8,622 bases of DNA, taken from NCBI GenBank assembly GCA_002393975.1, contig DGSM01000084.1:1086-9707 (forward strand), in the 5' to 3' direction. Origin of the DNA: Clostridiales bacterium UBA4362 (GTDB lineage: Bacteria > Bacillota > Clostridia > TANB77 > CAG-508). Position numbers and translations under genes: made by a program. The notes under the pieces are model-generated. The model ran no database searches. It saw nothing but the letters and a program-made list of their open reading frames with translations, and was not told the origin of the DNA. Below, one piece after another: positions 1 through 6,058 of the stretch. Position 1 is the first letter of the stretch. Every line of letters begins with the position of its first letter.

Positions 1-950
1 TCTCCAAAAGTATTGTTTAAATGTTCTGGTTTAAATGCAACTTTAACATTTGGAATTGTTTCATCATACTCTGTCATAGTAACAAAGTTTAAGTGCATAG
101 GTTTAGTTTCGAATTCTTTAAATTCTGGATCAACTAAAGCTCTAGTTATTTGTCTAGCTCTATCTGGTCTAAAATTGAAGAATATTACTGAATCACCATC
201 ATCTATTGTTGCAACTGGTTTATCACCATTCATAATAACTGTTGGAACAACAAATTCATCAAAAACTTCTTTTTGATAAGAACTTTCTATAGCACTTGTA
301 GCTGATGTTGCTGTTTCACCTTTTCCAAATACCATAGCATCATAAGCTTTTTGTTCTCTTTGCCATCTCTTATCTCTATCCATTCCATAGAATCTGCCAC
401 CAACTGTTGCAATCTTTCCAACGCCCTTTTCTTTCATAACTTCTTCTAATGCTTGAACATATCCTTCACCTGATGCAGGTAAAGTATCTCTACCATCTAA
501 TAGTGCATGTATAAATACATTTCCTTCTAATCCTTTACGTTTGCAAAGTTCTAAAAGTCCATATAAATGTCTTTGATGACTATGTACTCCACCATCTGAA
601 ACTAGTCCTAAAATATGAAGTTTTTTACCATTTTGTTTTACATTATCTAGAGCATCAGTAAATTCAGGTATACTGAAGAAGTCTCCTTCTTCAATTGATT
701 TAGTAATTCTAGTTAAATCTTGATATACTATTCTTCCTGCTCCTATATTTGTATGTCCAACTTCGCTATTTCCCATTTGTCCATCTGGAAGTCCTACTGA
801 ACCACCACTAGCAGAAATATTAGAATTTGGACATGTAGCCATCAACTTATCGAGGTTAGGCTTGTCAGCCTGAGCTACTGCGTTTCCTTCACTTTCTGGA
901 TTCTTTCCATATCCATCTATGATTACTAACATTGTAACTTTTTTATCCAT
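1..950 (-). CDS. gpmI: 2,3-bisphosphoglycerate-independent phosphoglycerate mutase, C-terminal part beyond the window
   Basis: Cytoplasmic enzyme that interconverts 3- and 2-phosphoglycerate without a 2,3-bisphosphoglycerate cofactor, using a metal-bound catalytic serine. The visible 316 codons, of about 510 usual for the family, are the N-terminal alkaline-phosphatase-like half plus the inserted phosphotransferase domain. VIIDGYG gives metal ligand Asp12. GQMGNSEVGHTNIGAGR gives the catalytic Ser62. SDGGVHSH gives His123, DGRDTLP follows at 152-158, and FNFRPDRAR gives Arg261 and Arg264. These numbers match the Bacillus enzyme as I recall it, which supports the ATG chosen. The remaining metal ligands (Asp403, His407, Asp444, His445 and His462 in that enzyme) lie off the left edge. 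It is the last visible gene of the glycolytic operon, 37 bp after tpiA. The nearest Shine-Dalgarno-like run, AGAAGGGA, sits about 14 nt from the ATG, longer than usual, with no other start between it and an in-frame TGA. Confidence 0.97.
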   Translation of the reverse strand, partial: MDKKVTMLVIIDGYGKNPESEGNAVAQADKPNLDKLMATCPNSNISASGGSVGLPDGQMGNSEVGHTNIGAGRIVYQDLTRITKSIEEGDFFSIPEFTDALDNVKQNGKKLHILGLVSDGGVHSHQRHLYGLLELCKRKGLEGNVFIHALLDGRDTLPASGEGYVQALEEVMKEKGVGKIATVGGRFYGMDRDKRWQREQKAYDAMVFGKGETATSATSAIESSYQKEVFDEFVVPTVIMNGDKPVATIDDGDSVIFFNFRPDRARQITRALVDPEFKEFETKPMHLNFVTMTEYDETIPNVKVAFKPEHLNNTFG

Positions 951-987
951 AAACTTAAACTTTATCCCTTCTATCTTGTCAAATCAG

Positions 988-1734
988 TTATTTGTCAAAA
1001 TTTACAATCTTTTCAAAAACATCAGGTTTAAGGCTTGCTCCACCAACTAATCCACCATCAATATTTGGCATTGTAAATAATTCTTTTGCGTTTTCTGGTT
1101 TAACGCTTCCACCATATAGTATTGGAACATCATCATTTGAAAATAATTCTCTTACCATATCTCTTATAGCTTTAATTACTTCCTCTGCATCTTCTTTAGT
1201 AGCAGTTTTTCCTGTTCCTATTGCCCATATTGGTTCATATGCGATAATTATATTGCTTAAATCATCCAAAGTCAATCCATCAAGGTCCTTTGTAATCTGT
1301 GTGTTAACTACTTGTATAGCATTACCAGCCTCTCTTTGCTCTAATGTTTCACCAACACAAACGATTGGTTTTAATCCATGTTTTAGAGCTGCCTTAACTT
1401 TTAAATTTACACTTTCATCTGTTTCATTAAAATATTGTCTTCTTTCAGAATGACCAATAATAACATATTCACATTCTACAGAAGTTAACATCTCTGGTGA
1501 TATTTCTCCAGTAAAAGCACCTGATTCTTCATAGTGCATGTTTTGTGCTCCAATATGAAGATATGGAATATCTCTAGTATAATTTATTGCATAAAATAAA
1601 TCTGTAAAAGGAACACAAAGTATTACTTCATTTTTTGAATCTTTAACTAATGGATCGATTTCTTCCATAAATTTTATTGTATCAGATGGAAGCATATTCA
1701 TTTTCCAATTTCCTGCTATAACTTTTCTTCTCAT
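988..1734 (-). CDS. tpiA: triose-phosphate isomerase
   Basis: Cytoplasmic TIM-barrel enzyme interconverting dihydroxyacetone phosphate and glyceraldehyde-3-phosphate, so that both halves of fructose-1,6-bisphosphate enter lower glycolysis. At 248 residues it has the normal bacterial length. The signature elements are in order: AGNWKMN at 7-13 (Asn9 and Lys11 of the active site), GHSERR at 94-99 (electrophile His95), AYEPIWAIGTGK at 165-176 (general base Glu167 followed by flexible loop 6), YGGSVKP at 207-213 and GLVGGASL at 228-235 (phosphate-binding loops). Nothing essential is missing. The start is fixed by AAGGAG five bases upstream of the ATG. It lies third in the operon, 91 bp after pgk. 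That gap contains a long stem-loop and a small direct repeat, so its expression may differ from that of gap and pgk. Confidence 0.98.
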   Translation of the reverse strand: MRRKVIAGNWKMNMLPSDTIKFMEEIDPLVKDSKNEVILCVPFTDLFYAINYTRDIPYLHIGAQNMHYEESGAFTGEISPEMLTSVECEYVIIGHSERRQYFNETDESVNLKVKAALKHGLKPIVCVGETLEQREAGNAIQVVNTQITKDLDGLTLDDLSNIIIAYEPIWAIGTGKTATKEDAEEVIKAIRDMVRELFSNDDVPILYGGSVKPENAKELFTMPNIDGGLVGGASLKPDVFEKIVNFDK

Positions 1735-1752
1735 AAAAACTCCTTATTATTT

Positions 1753-1772
1753 ATATTGTAATATTGTACAAT
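1753..1772. repeat. tandem ATATTGTA repeat with a small palindrome upstream of tpiA
   Basis: Two exact head-to-tail copies of ATATTGTA occupy 1753-1768. The second runs into the perfect 10-bp palindrome ATTGTACAAT at 1763-1772. On the minus strand each copy contains TACAAT, the same hexamer used as the -10 of the gap promoter, but no acceptable -35 or TGn extension sits at the right distance. It may be a protein-binding site in the pgk-tpiA gap, or simply AT-rich sequence that looks repetitive by chance. Confidence 0.35.
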
Positions 1773-1776
1773 GAAT

Positions 1777-1814
1777 AGAGACCTATACCCTGAAAAATCA
1801 GAGCATAAGTCTCT
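1777..1814 (-). promoter_or_regulatory. intercistronic stem-loop between pgk and tpiA
   Basis: A 17-bp inverted repeat with arms 1777-1793 and 1798-1814 encloses a 4-base loop. Read as minus-strand RNA, the direction of the operon, all 17 positions pair: 14 Watson-Crick and 3 G-U. Read as plus-strand RNA, the same three positions become C-A mismatches. This polarity fits an element that works in the operon mRNA. It begins 11 nt after the pgk stop codon. No U-tract follows in the operon direction (the next bases are ATTCATTG), so a classic intrinsic terminator is unlikely. A role in stabilising the 3' end of a gap-pgk message, or as a processing site, is an inference. Confidence 0.7.
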
Positions 1815-1825
1815 TAAATAATTTT

Positions 1826-3016
1826 TTATTTCTCAGGTAAACATTCTATTCCTGGTAAAGCTTTTCCTTCTATGTATTCAAGTGATGCTCCACCGCCAGT
1901 TGATATATGTGTCATTTTATCTGCCAAGCCTGCTTTATTTACAGCTGCTGCACTATCACCACCACCGATAATAGTTTTGCAATCTGTAAGTTCTGCTAAG
2001 CATTTAGCAATTTCATTTGTACCTGTAGCAAATTGCTCAAATTCGAATAAGCCTAAAGGTCCATTCCAAAGAACTGTTTTTGCTTTACGAAGTTCTTCTT
2101 TATACATTTCAATAGTAGCAGGTCCAATATCAAATCCTTGCCATCCTGGCTCGAATCCTTCTCTTGGAACTACTTTTGATTCTGTATCTTCTTTAAATTC
2201 TCTTCCAACTTTGTTATCTACTGGAAGCATGAATTTAACACCTTTTTCTTCAGCTTTAGCCATAAGCTCTTTTGCAAGATCTAATTTATCTTCTTCAAAG
2301 ATAGTATCTCCAATCTCAAGTCCCATAGCTTTATAGAATGTATATGCCATTGCTCCACCAATAATTAATGTATCTACTTTTTCCATCAAATTATTGATTA
2401 CACCAATTTTATCAGAAACTTTCTTTCCTCCTAAAATTGCAACAAATGGTCTTTCTGGATTGTTAAGAGCTCCACCTATTTCTCTTAATTCTTTTTCAAT
2501 TAAGAAACCACAAGCAGCTTCTTTAACAAATGGAACCATTCCAGCTGTAGATGCATGTGCTCTATGGCATGTACCAAAAGCATCATTTACATATACATCA
2601 CACATTGAAGCAAGTTCTTTAGCAAACTCTGGATCGTTTGCTTCTTCTCTTGCATCAAATCTAACATTTTCAAGTAAAACTATATCTCCTGGTTTCATGT
2701 TAGCTGTTAATGCTTTAGCACTTGGTCCAACAACATCTTCAGCAAGTTTTACTTCTCTATCAAGTTGAACTCCAAGTTCCCAAGCAACTGGTGCTAAAGA
2801 GAACTCTGGATTTACTTGTCCCTTAGGTCTTCCAAGGTGTGAGCATAGAATTAAGCTAGCACCATGATCTAAAAGATATTTGATTGTTGGAAGTGCTGCT
2901 ACAATTCTAGTATTATCTGTAATTACTTTGTTTTCGTCTAGTGGAACATTAAAGTCACATCTAACAAAAACTTTTTTATTTTCGACATTTAAGTCTTCAA
3001 TGGTTACTTTACTCAT
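1826..3016 (-). CDS. pgk: phosphoglycerate kinase
   Basis: Transfers the acyl phosphate of 1,3-bisphosphoglycerate to ADP, giving ATP and 3-phosphoglycerate, the first ATP-generating step of lower glycolysis. The 396 residues match the usual bacterial size and two-domain layout. The N-terminal, substrate-binding domain shows RCDFNVPLD at 19-27, SHLGRPKG at 59-66 and the FGTCHRAHAST run at 147-157. The C-terminal, nucleotide-binding domain shows GGKKVSDKIGV at 197-207, GGAMAYTFYKA at 220-230, NGPLGLFE at 318-325, GGGDSAAAV at 351-359 and STGGGASLEY near the end. Both domains look intact. It starts 15 bp after the gap stop codon; the weak AAAGGG ribosome binding site fills that spacer, so translation is probably linked to that of gap. 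A long stem-loop follows its stop codon. Confidence 0.98.
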   Translation of the reverse strand: MSKVTIEDLNVENKKVFVRCDFNVPLDENKVITDNTRIVAALPTIKYLLDHGASLILCSHLGRPKGQVNPEFSLAPVAWELGVQLDREVKLAEDVVGPSAKALTANMKPGDIVLLENVRFDAREEANDPEFAKELASMCDVYVNDAFGTCHRAHASTAGMVPFVKEAACGFLIEKELREIGGALNNPERPFVAILGGKKVSDKIGVINNLMEKVDTLIIGGAMAYTFYKAMGLEIGDTIFEEDKLDLAKELMAKAEEKGVKFMLPVDNKVGREFKEDTESKVVPREGFEPGWQGFDIGPATIEMYKEELRKAKTVLWNGPLGLFEFEQFATGTNEIAKCLAELTDCKTIIGGGDSAAAVNKAGLADKMTHISTGGGASLEYIEGKALPGIECLPEK

Positions 3017-3031
3017 TATATTTCCCTTTAC

Positions 3032-4051
3032 TTAGTTTAATTCTGCAAAATATTTGATTGTTCTAACCATTTGGCTAGTATATGAATTCTCGTTGTCATA
3101 CCATGAAACAACTTGTACTTGATATGTATCATCATAAACTTTTGATACCATTGTTTGAGTAGCATCAAATAATGATCCATGTGTTTCACCAATAATATCT
3201 GAAGATACTAATGGTTCTTCTGTATATCCATAAGAAGCATTTGAAACTGACTTCATATAAGCATTAATAGCTTCTGGTGTAACTTCTTTATCTGTTTTAA
3301 CAGTAGCAACAAGGATTGTTGTAGATCCTGTTGGAACTGGAACTCTTTGTGCAGATCCGATAAGTTTTCCATTTAATTCAGGAATAACTAATCCTATAGC
3401 TTTAGCAGCTCCTGTTGAGTTAGGAACTATGTTGCAAGCAGCAGCTCTAGCTCTTCTTAAATCACCTTTTCTATGAGGTCCATCAAGAACCATTTGGTCT
3501 CCTGTATAAGCATGAACTGTTGTCATGATACCTGATTGAATTGGTGCAAAATCATTTAATGCTTTTGCCATTGGTGCTAAGCAGTTTGTTGTACAGCTTG
3601 CTGCTGAAATAACCTTATCATCAGCTGTTAATGTTCCTTCATTTACTCCATAAACGATTGTTGGTAAATCATTTCCTGCTGGTGCAGATATAACAACTTT
3701 CTTAGCTCCTGCATCAATATGTGCCCAAGCTTTTTCTTTAGATGTGTAGAATCCTGTACATTCAAGAACTACATCAACTCCTATTTCTCCCCATGGAAGA
3801 TTATGTGCATCTGCTTCTGCATATATTTTAATTGTTTTTCCGTCAACAGTAATTGAATCTTCTCCTGCAACTACTGTGTCTGCTTTTTCATATTTCTTTT
3901 GGCAAGAATCATATTTTAAAAGATGTGCTAGCATACTTGGGCTAGTTAAATCGTTTATAGCAACGATCTCATATCCTTCTGCGCCAAACATTTGTCTAAA
4001 TGCTAGACGTCCTATTCTTCCAAATCCATTAATAGCAACTTTTACTGACAT
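3032..4051 (-). CDS. gap: glyceraldehyde-3-phosphate dehydrogenase, NAD-type
   Basis: Oxidises and phosphorylates glyceraldehyde-3-phosphate to 1,3-bisphosphoglycerate, reducing NAD+. At 339 residues it is full length. The Rossmann start INGFGRIGRLAFRQM is at 7-21, and Asp34 in AINDL is the acidic residue expected for NAD rather than NADP use. SCTTNCLAP at 152-160 holds the catalytic Cys153, and His180 in TTVHAYTG is its partner. GSAQRVPVPTG at 232-242 binds phosphate, and SWYDNENSYTSQMVRT closes the active site. This last form resembles the enzymes of lactobacilli and streptococci. AAGGAGG six bases before the ATG fixes the start and is the best ribosome binding site in the window, as expected for a highly expressed gene. 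It is first in the operon, directly behind the promoter at 4091-4119. No cggR-type regulator gene precedes it; the upstream neighbour is divergent. Confidence 0.98.
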   Translation of the reverse strand: MSVKVAINGFGRIGRLAFRQMFGAEGYEIVAINDLTSPSMLAHLLKYDSCQKKYEKADTVVAGEDSITVDGKTIKIYAEADAHNLPWGEIGVDVVLECTGFYTSKEKAWAHIDAGAKKVVISAPAGNDLPTIVYGVNEGTLTADDKVISAASCTTNCLAPMAKALNDFAPIQSGIMTTVHAYTGDQMVLDGPHRKGDLRRARAAACNIVPNSTGAAKAIGLVIPELNGKLIGSAQRVPVPTGSTTILVATVKTDKEVTPEAINAYMKSVSNASYGYTEEPLVSSDIIGETHGSLFDATQTMVSKVYDDTYQVQVVSWYDNENSYTSQMVRTIKYFAELN

Positions 4052-4090
4052 AAAAAACCTCCTTAATTTTTATCTTTTTTTGCAATTGAT

Positions 4091-4119
4091 ATTGTATTAT
4101 ATAGTTTATTATATTTCAA
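4091..4119 (-). promoter_or_regulatory. sigma-A-type promoter of the glycolytic operon
   Basis: On the minus strand, TTGAAA (4114-4119) and TACAAT (4091-4096) are separated by exactly 17 bp. Transcription would start near 4084, giving a leader of about 33 nt that contains the AAGGAGG of gap. The leader is too short for a riboswitch or T-box, and I see no catabolite-repression (cre) site of the TGnAAnCGnTnnCA type. Confidence 0.7.
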
Positions 4120-4139
4120 GTATAATAAATTAAAAATAA

Positions 4140-4168
4140 TTGAGTTGTAACATATGATGTGTTATACT
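4140..4168 (+). promoter_or_regulatory. promoter of the C26-type amidotransferase gene
   Basis: TTGAGT at 4140-4145 and TATACT at 4163-4168 are 17 bp apart. A TG lies at 4160-4161, one base before the -10 hexamer, making it an extended -10 element. Start of transcription is expected near 4175, about 38 nt before the ATG. An imperfect dyad, AACATATGATGTGTT (4149-4163, six of seven pairs matched), fills the spacer and touches the -10, where a repressor could bind; this operator reading is speculative. Confidence 0.55.
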
Positions 4169-4212
4169 AAAGGCAAATTTAAAACCAAATAAAAAGAAAT
4201 GGAGATAAACAT

Positions 4213-4944
4213 ATGTCAAAACCTATAATTGGTATCCTTGGAGCAGGCATGAAAACAATGGATGATAAATCTGCTTTTGGAACAGTAGAAAGCTACAAAA
4301 ATGCAATTGTTGATTTAGGTGGAATTCCTATAATGCTAATGACCACCCAATCTGGTAATGTTGGTGATATGAAAGCTTCTGATGCGCCAAAACTTACCCA
4401 TGATAATTATGAAGATATGGTAAGACAAGTTAATTTATGTGATGGTATTTTACTACCTGGTGGAAACAGAATTTATCCTTATGATACTGATGTTGTTAGA
4501 TATTGCTTAGAAATCGATAAACCAATTTTAGGAATCTGCCTTGGAATGCAAAATTTAGCTTGCGTAGATACTTCTAGAAATGTTCGTGACATAACTGAAG
4601 ATATTCCAAGTGATGAATATTCAGATGAATATATTGCACATGGAGATGCTTCTCAAAGATATGTTCATTCAATAAAAATAAATAAAAACACTCTATTATA
4701 TAAATTTGTTGAAAAAGAAGAAATCGAAGTAAATAGTAGACATGTTCACAGAGTTAAAAACCAATTAGATGATGCAATTGTTTCTGCAACTGCCCCAGAT
4801 GGAACTATTGAAGCAATAGAGTTCCCTAATAAAAAGTTTGCAGTTGGAGTTCAATTCCATCCAGAGTCACTTTATAAATATGATGAAAACATGAAAAATA
4901 TTATTAAAGCATTTATATATGCTTCAGCAATAAATAATATTTAA
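4213..4944 (+). CDS. class I glutamine amidotransferase-like hydrolase, peptidase C26 / gamma-glutamyl-GABA hydrolase type
   Basis: Predicted cytoplasmic enzyme that cleaves gamma-glutamyl amide bonds through a Cys-His-Glu triad; the PuuD branch of this family hydrolyses gamma-glutamyl-GABA. The 243 residues are close to the family length. It opens with PIIGILGAG (4-12). LPGGNRIYP at 81-89 is the oxyanion strand, with Asn where many members have Asp. LGICLGMQNLAC at 106-117 contains the nucleophile Cys109, and GVQFHPES at 212-219 contains His216 and Glu218. The SRHVHRV segment at 175-181 stands where relatives usually have an S-x-H-H-Q motif. No transferase or synthetase domain is attached, so a stand-alone hydrolase is likely, but the substrate cannot be read from the sequence. 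GGAG eight bases upstream supports the start. It is a single-gene unit, divergent from gap and closed by the terminator at 5025-5063. Confidence 0.85.
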   Translation: MSKPIIGILGAGMKTMDDKSAFGTVESYKNAIVDLGGIPIMLMTTQSGNVGDMKASDAPKLTHDNYEDMVRQVNLCDGILLPGGNRIYPYDTDVVRYCLEIDKPILGICLGMQNLACVDTSRNVRDITEDIPSDEYSDEYIAHGDASQRYVHSIKINKNTLLYKFVEKEEIEVNSRHVHRVKNQLDDAIVSATAPDGTIEAIEFPNKKFAVGVQFHPESLYKYDENMKNIIKAFIYASAINNI

Positions 4945-4968
4945 ACCATAAATATTAGAGAAAATATT

Positions 4969-5033
4969 AAAAAAGAAAAAAAAAAAAGAAAAAAGAAAAA
5001 AAATAAAGAATAAAAGAAAAAAGAATAAAAAAA
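4969..5033 (+). repeat. A-rich purine tract before the terminator
   Basis: Positions 4969-5003 are 35 consecutive purines, nearly all A with single G at 4975, 4988 and 4995. The tract continues to 5033 with only three pyrimidines in 65 bases. It lies between the amidotransferase stop codon and the terminator hairpin, and no open frame of interest crosses it. It mirrors, on the opposite strand, the T-rich stretch after the hairpin. The rest of the gap holds nothing else I can name. Confidence 0.75.
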
Positions 5034-5063
5034 TAGTCATTCAGTGAATGACTATTTTTTTAT
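5025..5063. terminator. bidirectional intrinsic terminator between convergent genes
   Basis: ATAGTCATTC (5033-5042) and GAATGACTAT (5046-5055) pair perfectly around a 3-base loop. The repeat extends through A7 on the left and T7 on the right, giving complementarity from 5025 to 5063. Each strand therefore has a stem followed by a U-run. It serves the plus-strand amidotransferase gene and the minus-strand gene ending at 5108. Confidence 0.9.
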
Positions 5064-5107
5064 ATTTTTTTATATTTATTTATATATTTTTATATTTTTA
5101 TATTTAT

Positions 5108-5434
5108 TTATTTTAATTTATTTTTAGCTTTTTTATTCTTTGTCATCTTGATTATTATCAAAGCACAAGATGCCCCAACTAACAATAGAACTATTCCAAC
5201 AGCAAAATATGTGTTTTGTCCTTTAAGATCTGTTTCGTTATTATAAGATTTTGGTTCTTCTATGTAATTCTCAGGTTTTAATGATGGATCTTCCATAACA
5301 CTAGTATCTCTCATAGGAATAAATCTATCATTTGGGTCACTTGCTGTAGAAGTTGCTAAAGCTTTATTACAGATAATGAATAATAAAAGAGAAACTATTA
5401 ATAAAATTGATATTGTCTTTTTAATTTTATTCAT
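5108..5434 (-). CDS. small secreted-type single-span membrane protein, unknown function
   Basis: I do not recognise this 108-residue protein. It has a typical Gram-positive signal peptide: basic NKIKK, a hydrophobic core at about 8-22, and a likely cleavage after the ALA at 25-27. A short hydrophilic, acidic segment follows (about 28-74, with DPNDRF, PSLKPENYIEEPKSY). Then comes one membrane helix at about 75-95 and a strongly basic tail, KMTKNKKAKNKLK. The mature form would be anchored with its small domain outside and the lysine-rich tail inside. The layout resembles sortase substrates, but no LPxTG-like motif precedes the helix, so wall anchoring is not supported. AAAGGAG six bases before the ATG fixes the start. 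It follows the gene at 5454-5948 by 19 bp on the same strand and is probably cotranscribed, so the two may act together. It ends at the bidirectional terminator. Confidence 0.78.
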   Translation of the reverse strand: MNKIKKTISILLIVSLLLFIICNKALATSTASDPNDRFIPMRDTSVMEDPSLKPENYIEEPKSYNNETDLKGQNTYFAVGIVLLLVGASCALIIIKMTKNKKAKNKLK

Positions 5435-5453
5435 AGTTTACTCCTTTCTTTTA

Positions 5454-5948
5454 TTACAAGTCTATTCTTAAATAAGGACTATTAGTTTTTCCACCAGATA
5501 AACTTCTATCCTTATCTTCAGCTTTTGGTATATCTCCAAAGATTATATCTACTTCTTTTTGAATATCATCTGTAGAATCAGATATAGCAAATAAGTTATC
5601 CTCTGATTGTTTTGCTTGTGGCATTTCTGGAGTTACACTTTCAGCTTCTACTTTTATTTTATCTTTCTTTAAATCTTTTTGATTATCATATCTTTGTTCA
5701 TCAATAGGAATAGGAATTAATACTGGCTCTGGTTGAGGAGCTGGAAGCCATAATCCACTCTTTCTAGCTCTTCTAAAGCGTATATCTTGATTCCAAAAGT
5801 CTTTTATTTCTTGGAAGATTGAATTTCTATTAGAACTAAAAGATACATCATAAGACATAAAGCTCTTAAATTTTGACCATTTGCTCTTTTTTTGAGTTGG
5901 AACAATGCTATATATTTGTTTAAATTCTTTTCTATTATCATCAGCCAT
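5454..5948 (-). CDS. hypothetical cytoplasmic protein with a duplicated 21-residue unit and proline-rich linker
   Basis: I do not recognise this 164-residue protein. No signal peptide or membrane span is visible. The N-terminal third is basic and aromatic and contains a two-copy repeat with a 21-residue period: residues 27-43 (FKSFMSYDVSFSSNRNS) and 48-64 (IKDFWNQDIRFRRARKS) share the pattern K-x-F-x-x-x-D-[VI]-x-F-x-x-x-R-x-S. A proline-rich stretch (69-82, PAPQPEPVLIPIPI) follows. The rest, from about 83, is charged, low in hydrophobics and looks disordered, ending SPYLRIDL. Such a layout suits an adaptor or scaffold with two short binding modules, but this is inference. The start is supported by AAAGGAG nine bases upstream. 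It is the first gene of a probable two-gene unit with the small membrane protein 19 bp downstream, and lies 110 bp after the radical SAM gene on the same strand. Confidence 0.78.
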   Translation of the reverse strand: MADDNRKEFKQIYSIVPTQKKSKWSKFKSFMSYDVSFSSNRNSIFQEIKDFWNQDIRFRRARKSGLWLPAPQPEPVLIPIPIDEQRYDNQKDLKKDKIKVEAESVTPEMPQAKQSEDNLFAISDSTDDIQKEVDIIFGDIPKAEDKDRSLSGGKTNSPYLRIDL

Positions 5949-5984
5949 TTGAATTTTCTCCTTTGTTTAGAAAATCATTCAACT

Positions 5985-5998
5985 TTATATTAATATAA
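5985..5998. repeat. 14-bp perfect AT palindrome in the promoter region of the 164-residue gene
   Basis: TTATATTAATATAA is identical on both strands. It overlaps the proposed -10 hexamer upstream of the gene ending at 5948, a position where a repressor could act. Composition is pure A/T, so chance is a serious alternative. Confidence 0.4.
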
Positions 5999-6016
5999 GC
6001 ATTTTCCAAATAACAA
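5987..6016 (-). promoter_or_regulatory. possible weak promoter for the two-gene unknown unit
   Basis: On the minus strand TTGTTA (6011-6016) and TAATAT (5987-5992) are 18 bp apart, each matching four of six consensus positions. The leader would be about 31 nt and would include the AAAGGAG of the gene. Read-through from the radical SAM gene is an alternative, because no convincing terminator lies between its stop codon at 6059-6061 and this site. Confidence 0.3.
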
Positions 6017-6058
6017 GTTTTATTACTAAGATTTCATATTATTTTAATATAACTATAT

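Noticed and set aside
13..276. Plus-strand 87-codon open frame
   Set aside because: It is antisense to gpmI, whose catalytic residues are well placed in the minus-strand frame.
992..1453. Plus-strand open frame of 153 codons
   Set aside because: It is antisense to tpiA, with no homology-like motifs; a shadow of biased codon use in the real gene.
1777..1814. Intrinsic terminator between pgk and tpiA
   Set aside because: No U-tract follows the stem in the operon direction, and the plus-strand version has three mismatches and no gene to terminate.
1872..2768. Two plus-strand open frames (1872-2336 and 2394-2768)
   Set aside because: Both lie opposite pgk, serine/proline-rich shadow translations with no credible ribosome binding site or motifs.
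3876..4133. Plus-strand open frame across the gap start and promoter
   Set aside because: It runs antisense to gap and through its promoter; no supporting features.
5055..5130. Origin- or phage-like AT-rich repeat region
   Set aside because: The TTTATA-like stretch is simple low-complexity sequence beside a terminator; no iterons, dnaA boxes or mobile genes are present.
5108..5434. Sortase-anchored surface protein
   Set aside because: Signal peptide, span and basic tail fit, but no LPxTG-like sorting motif precedes the span.
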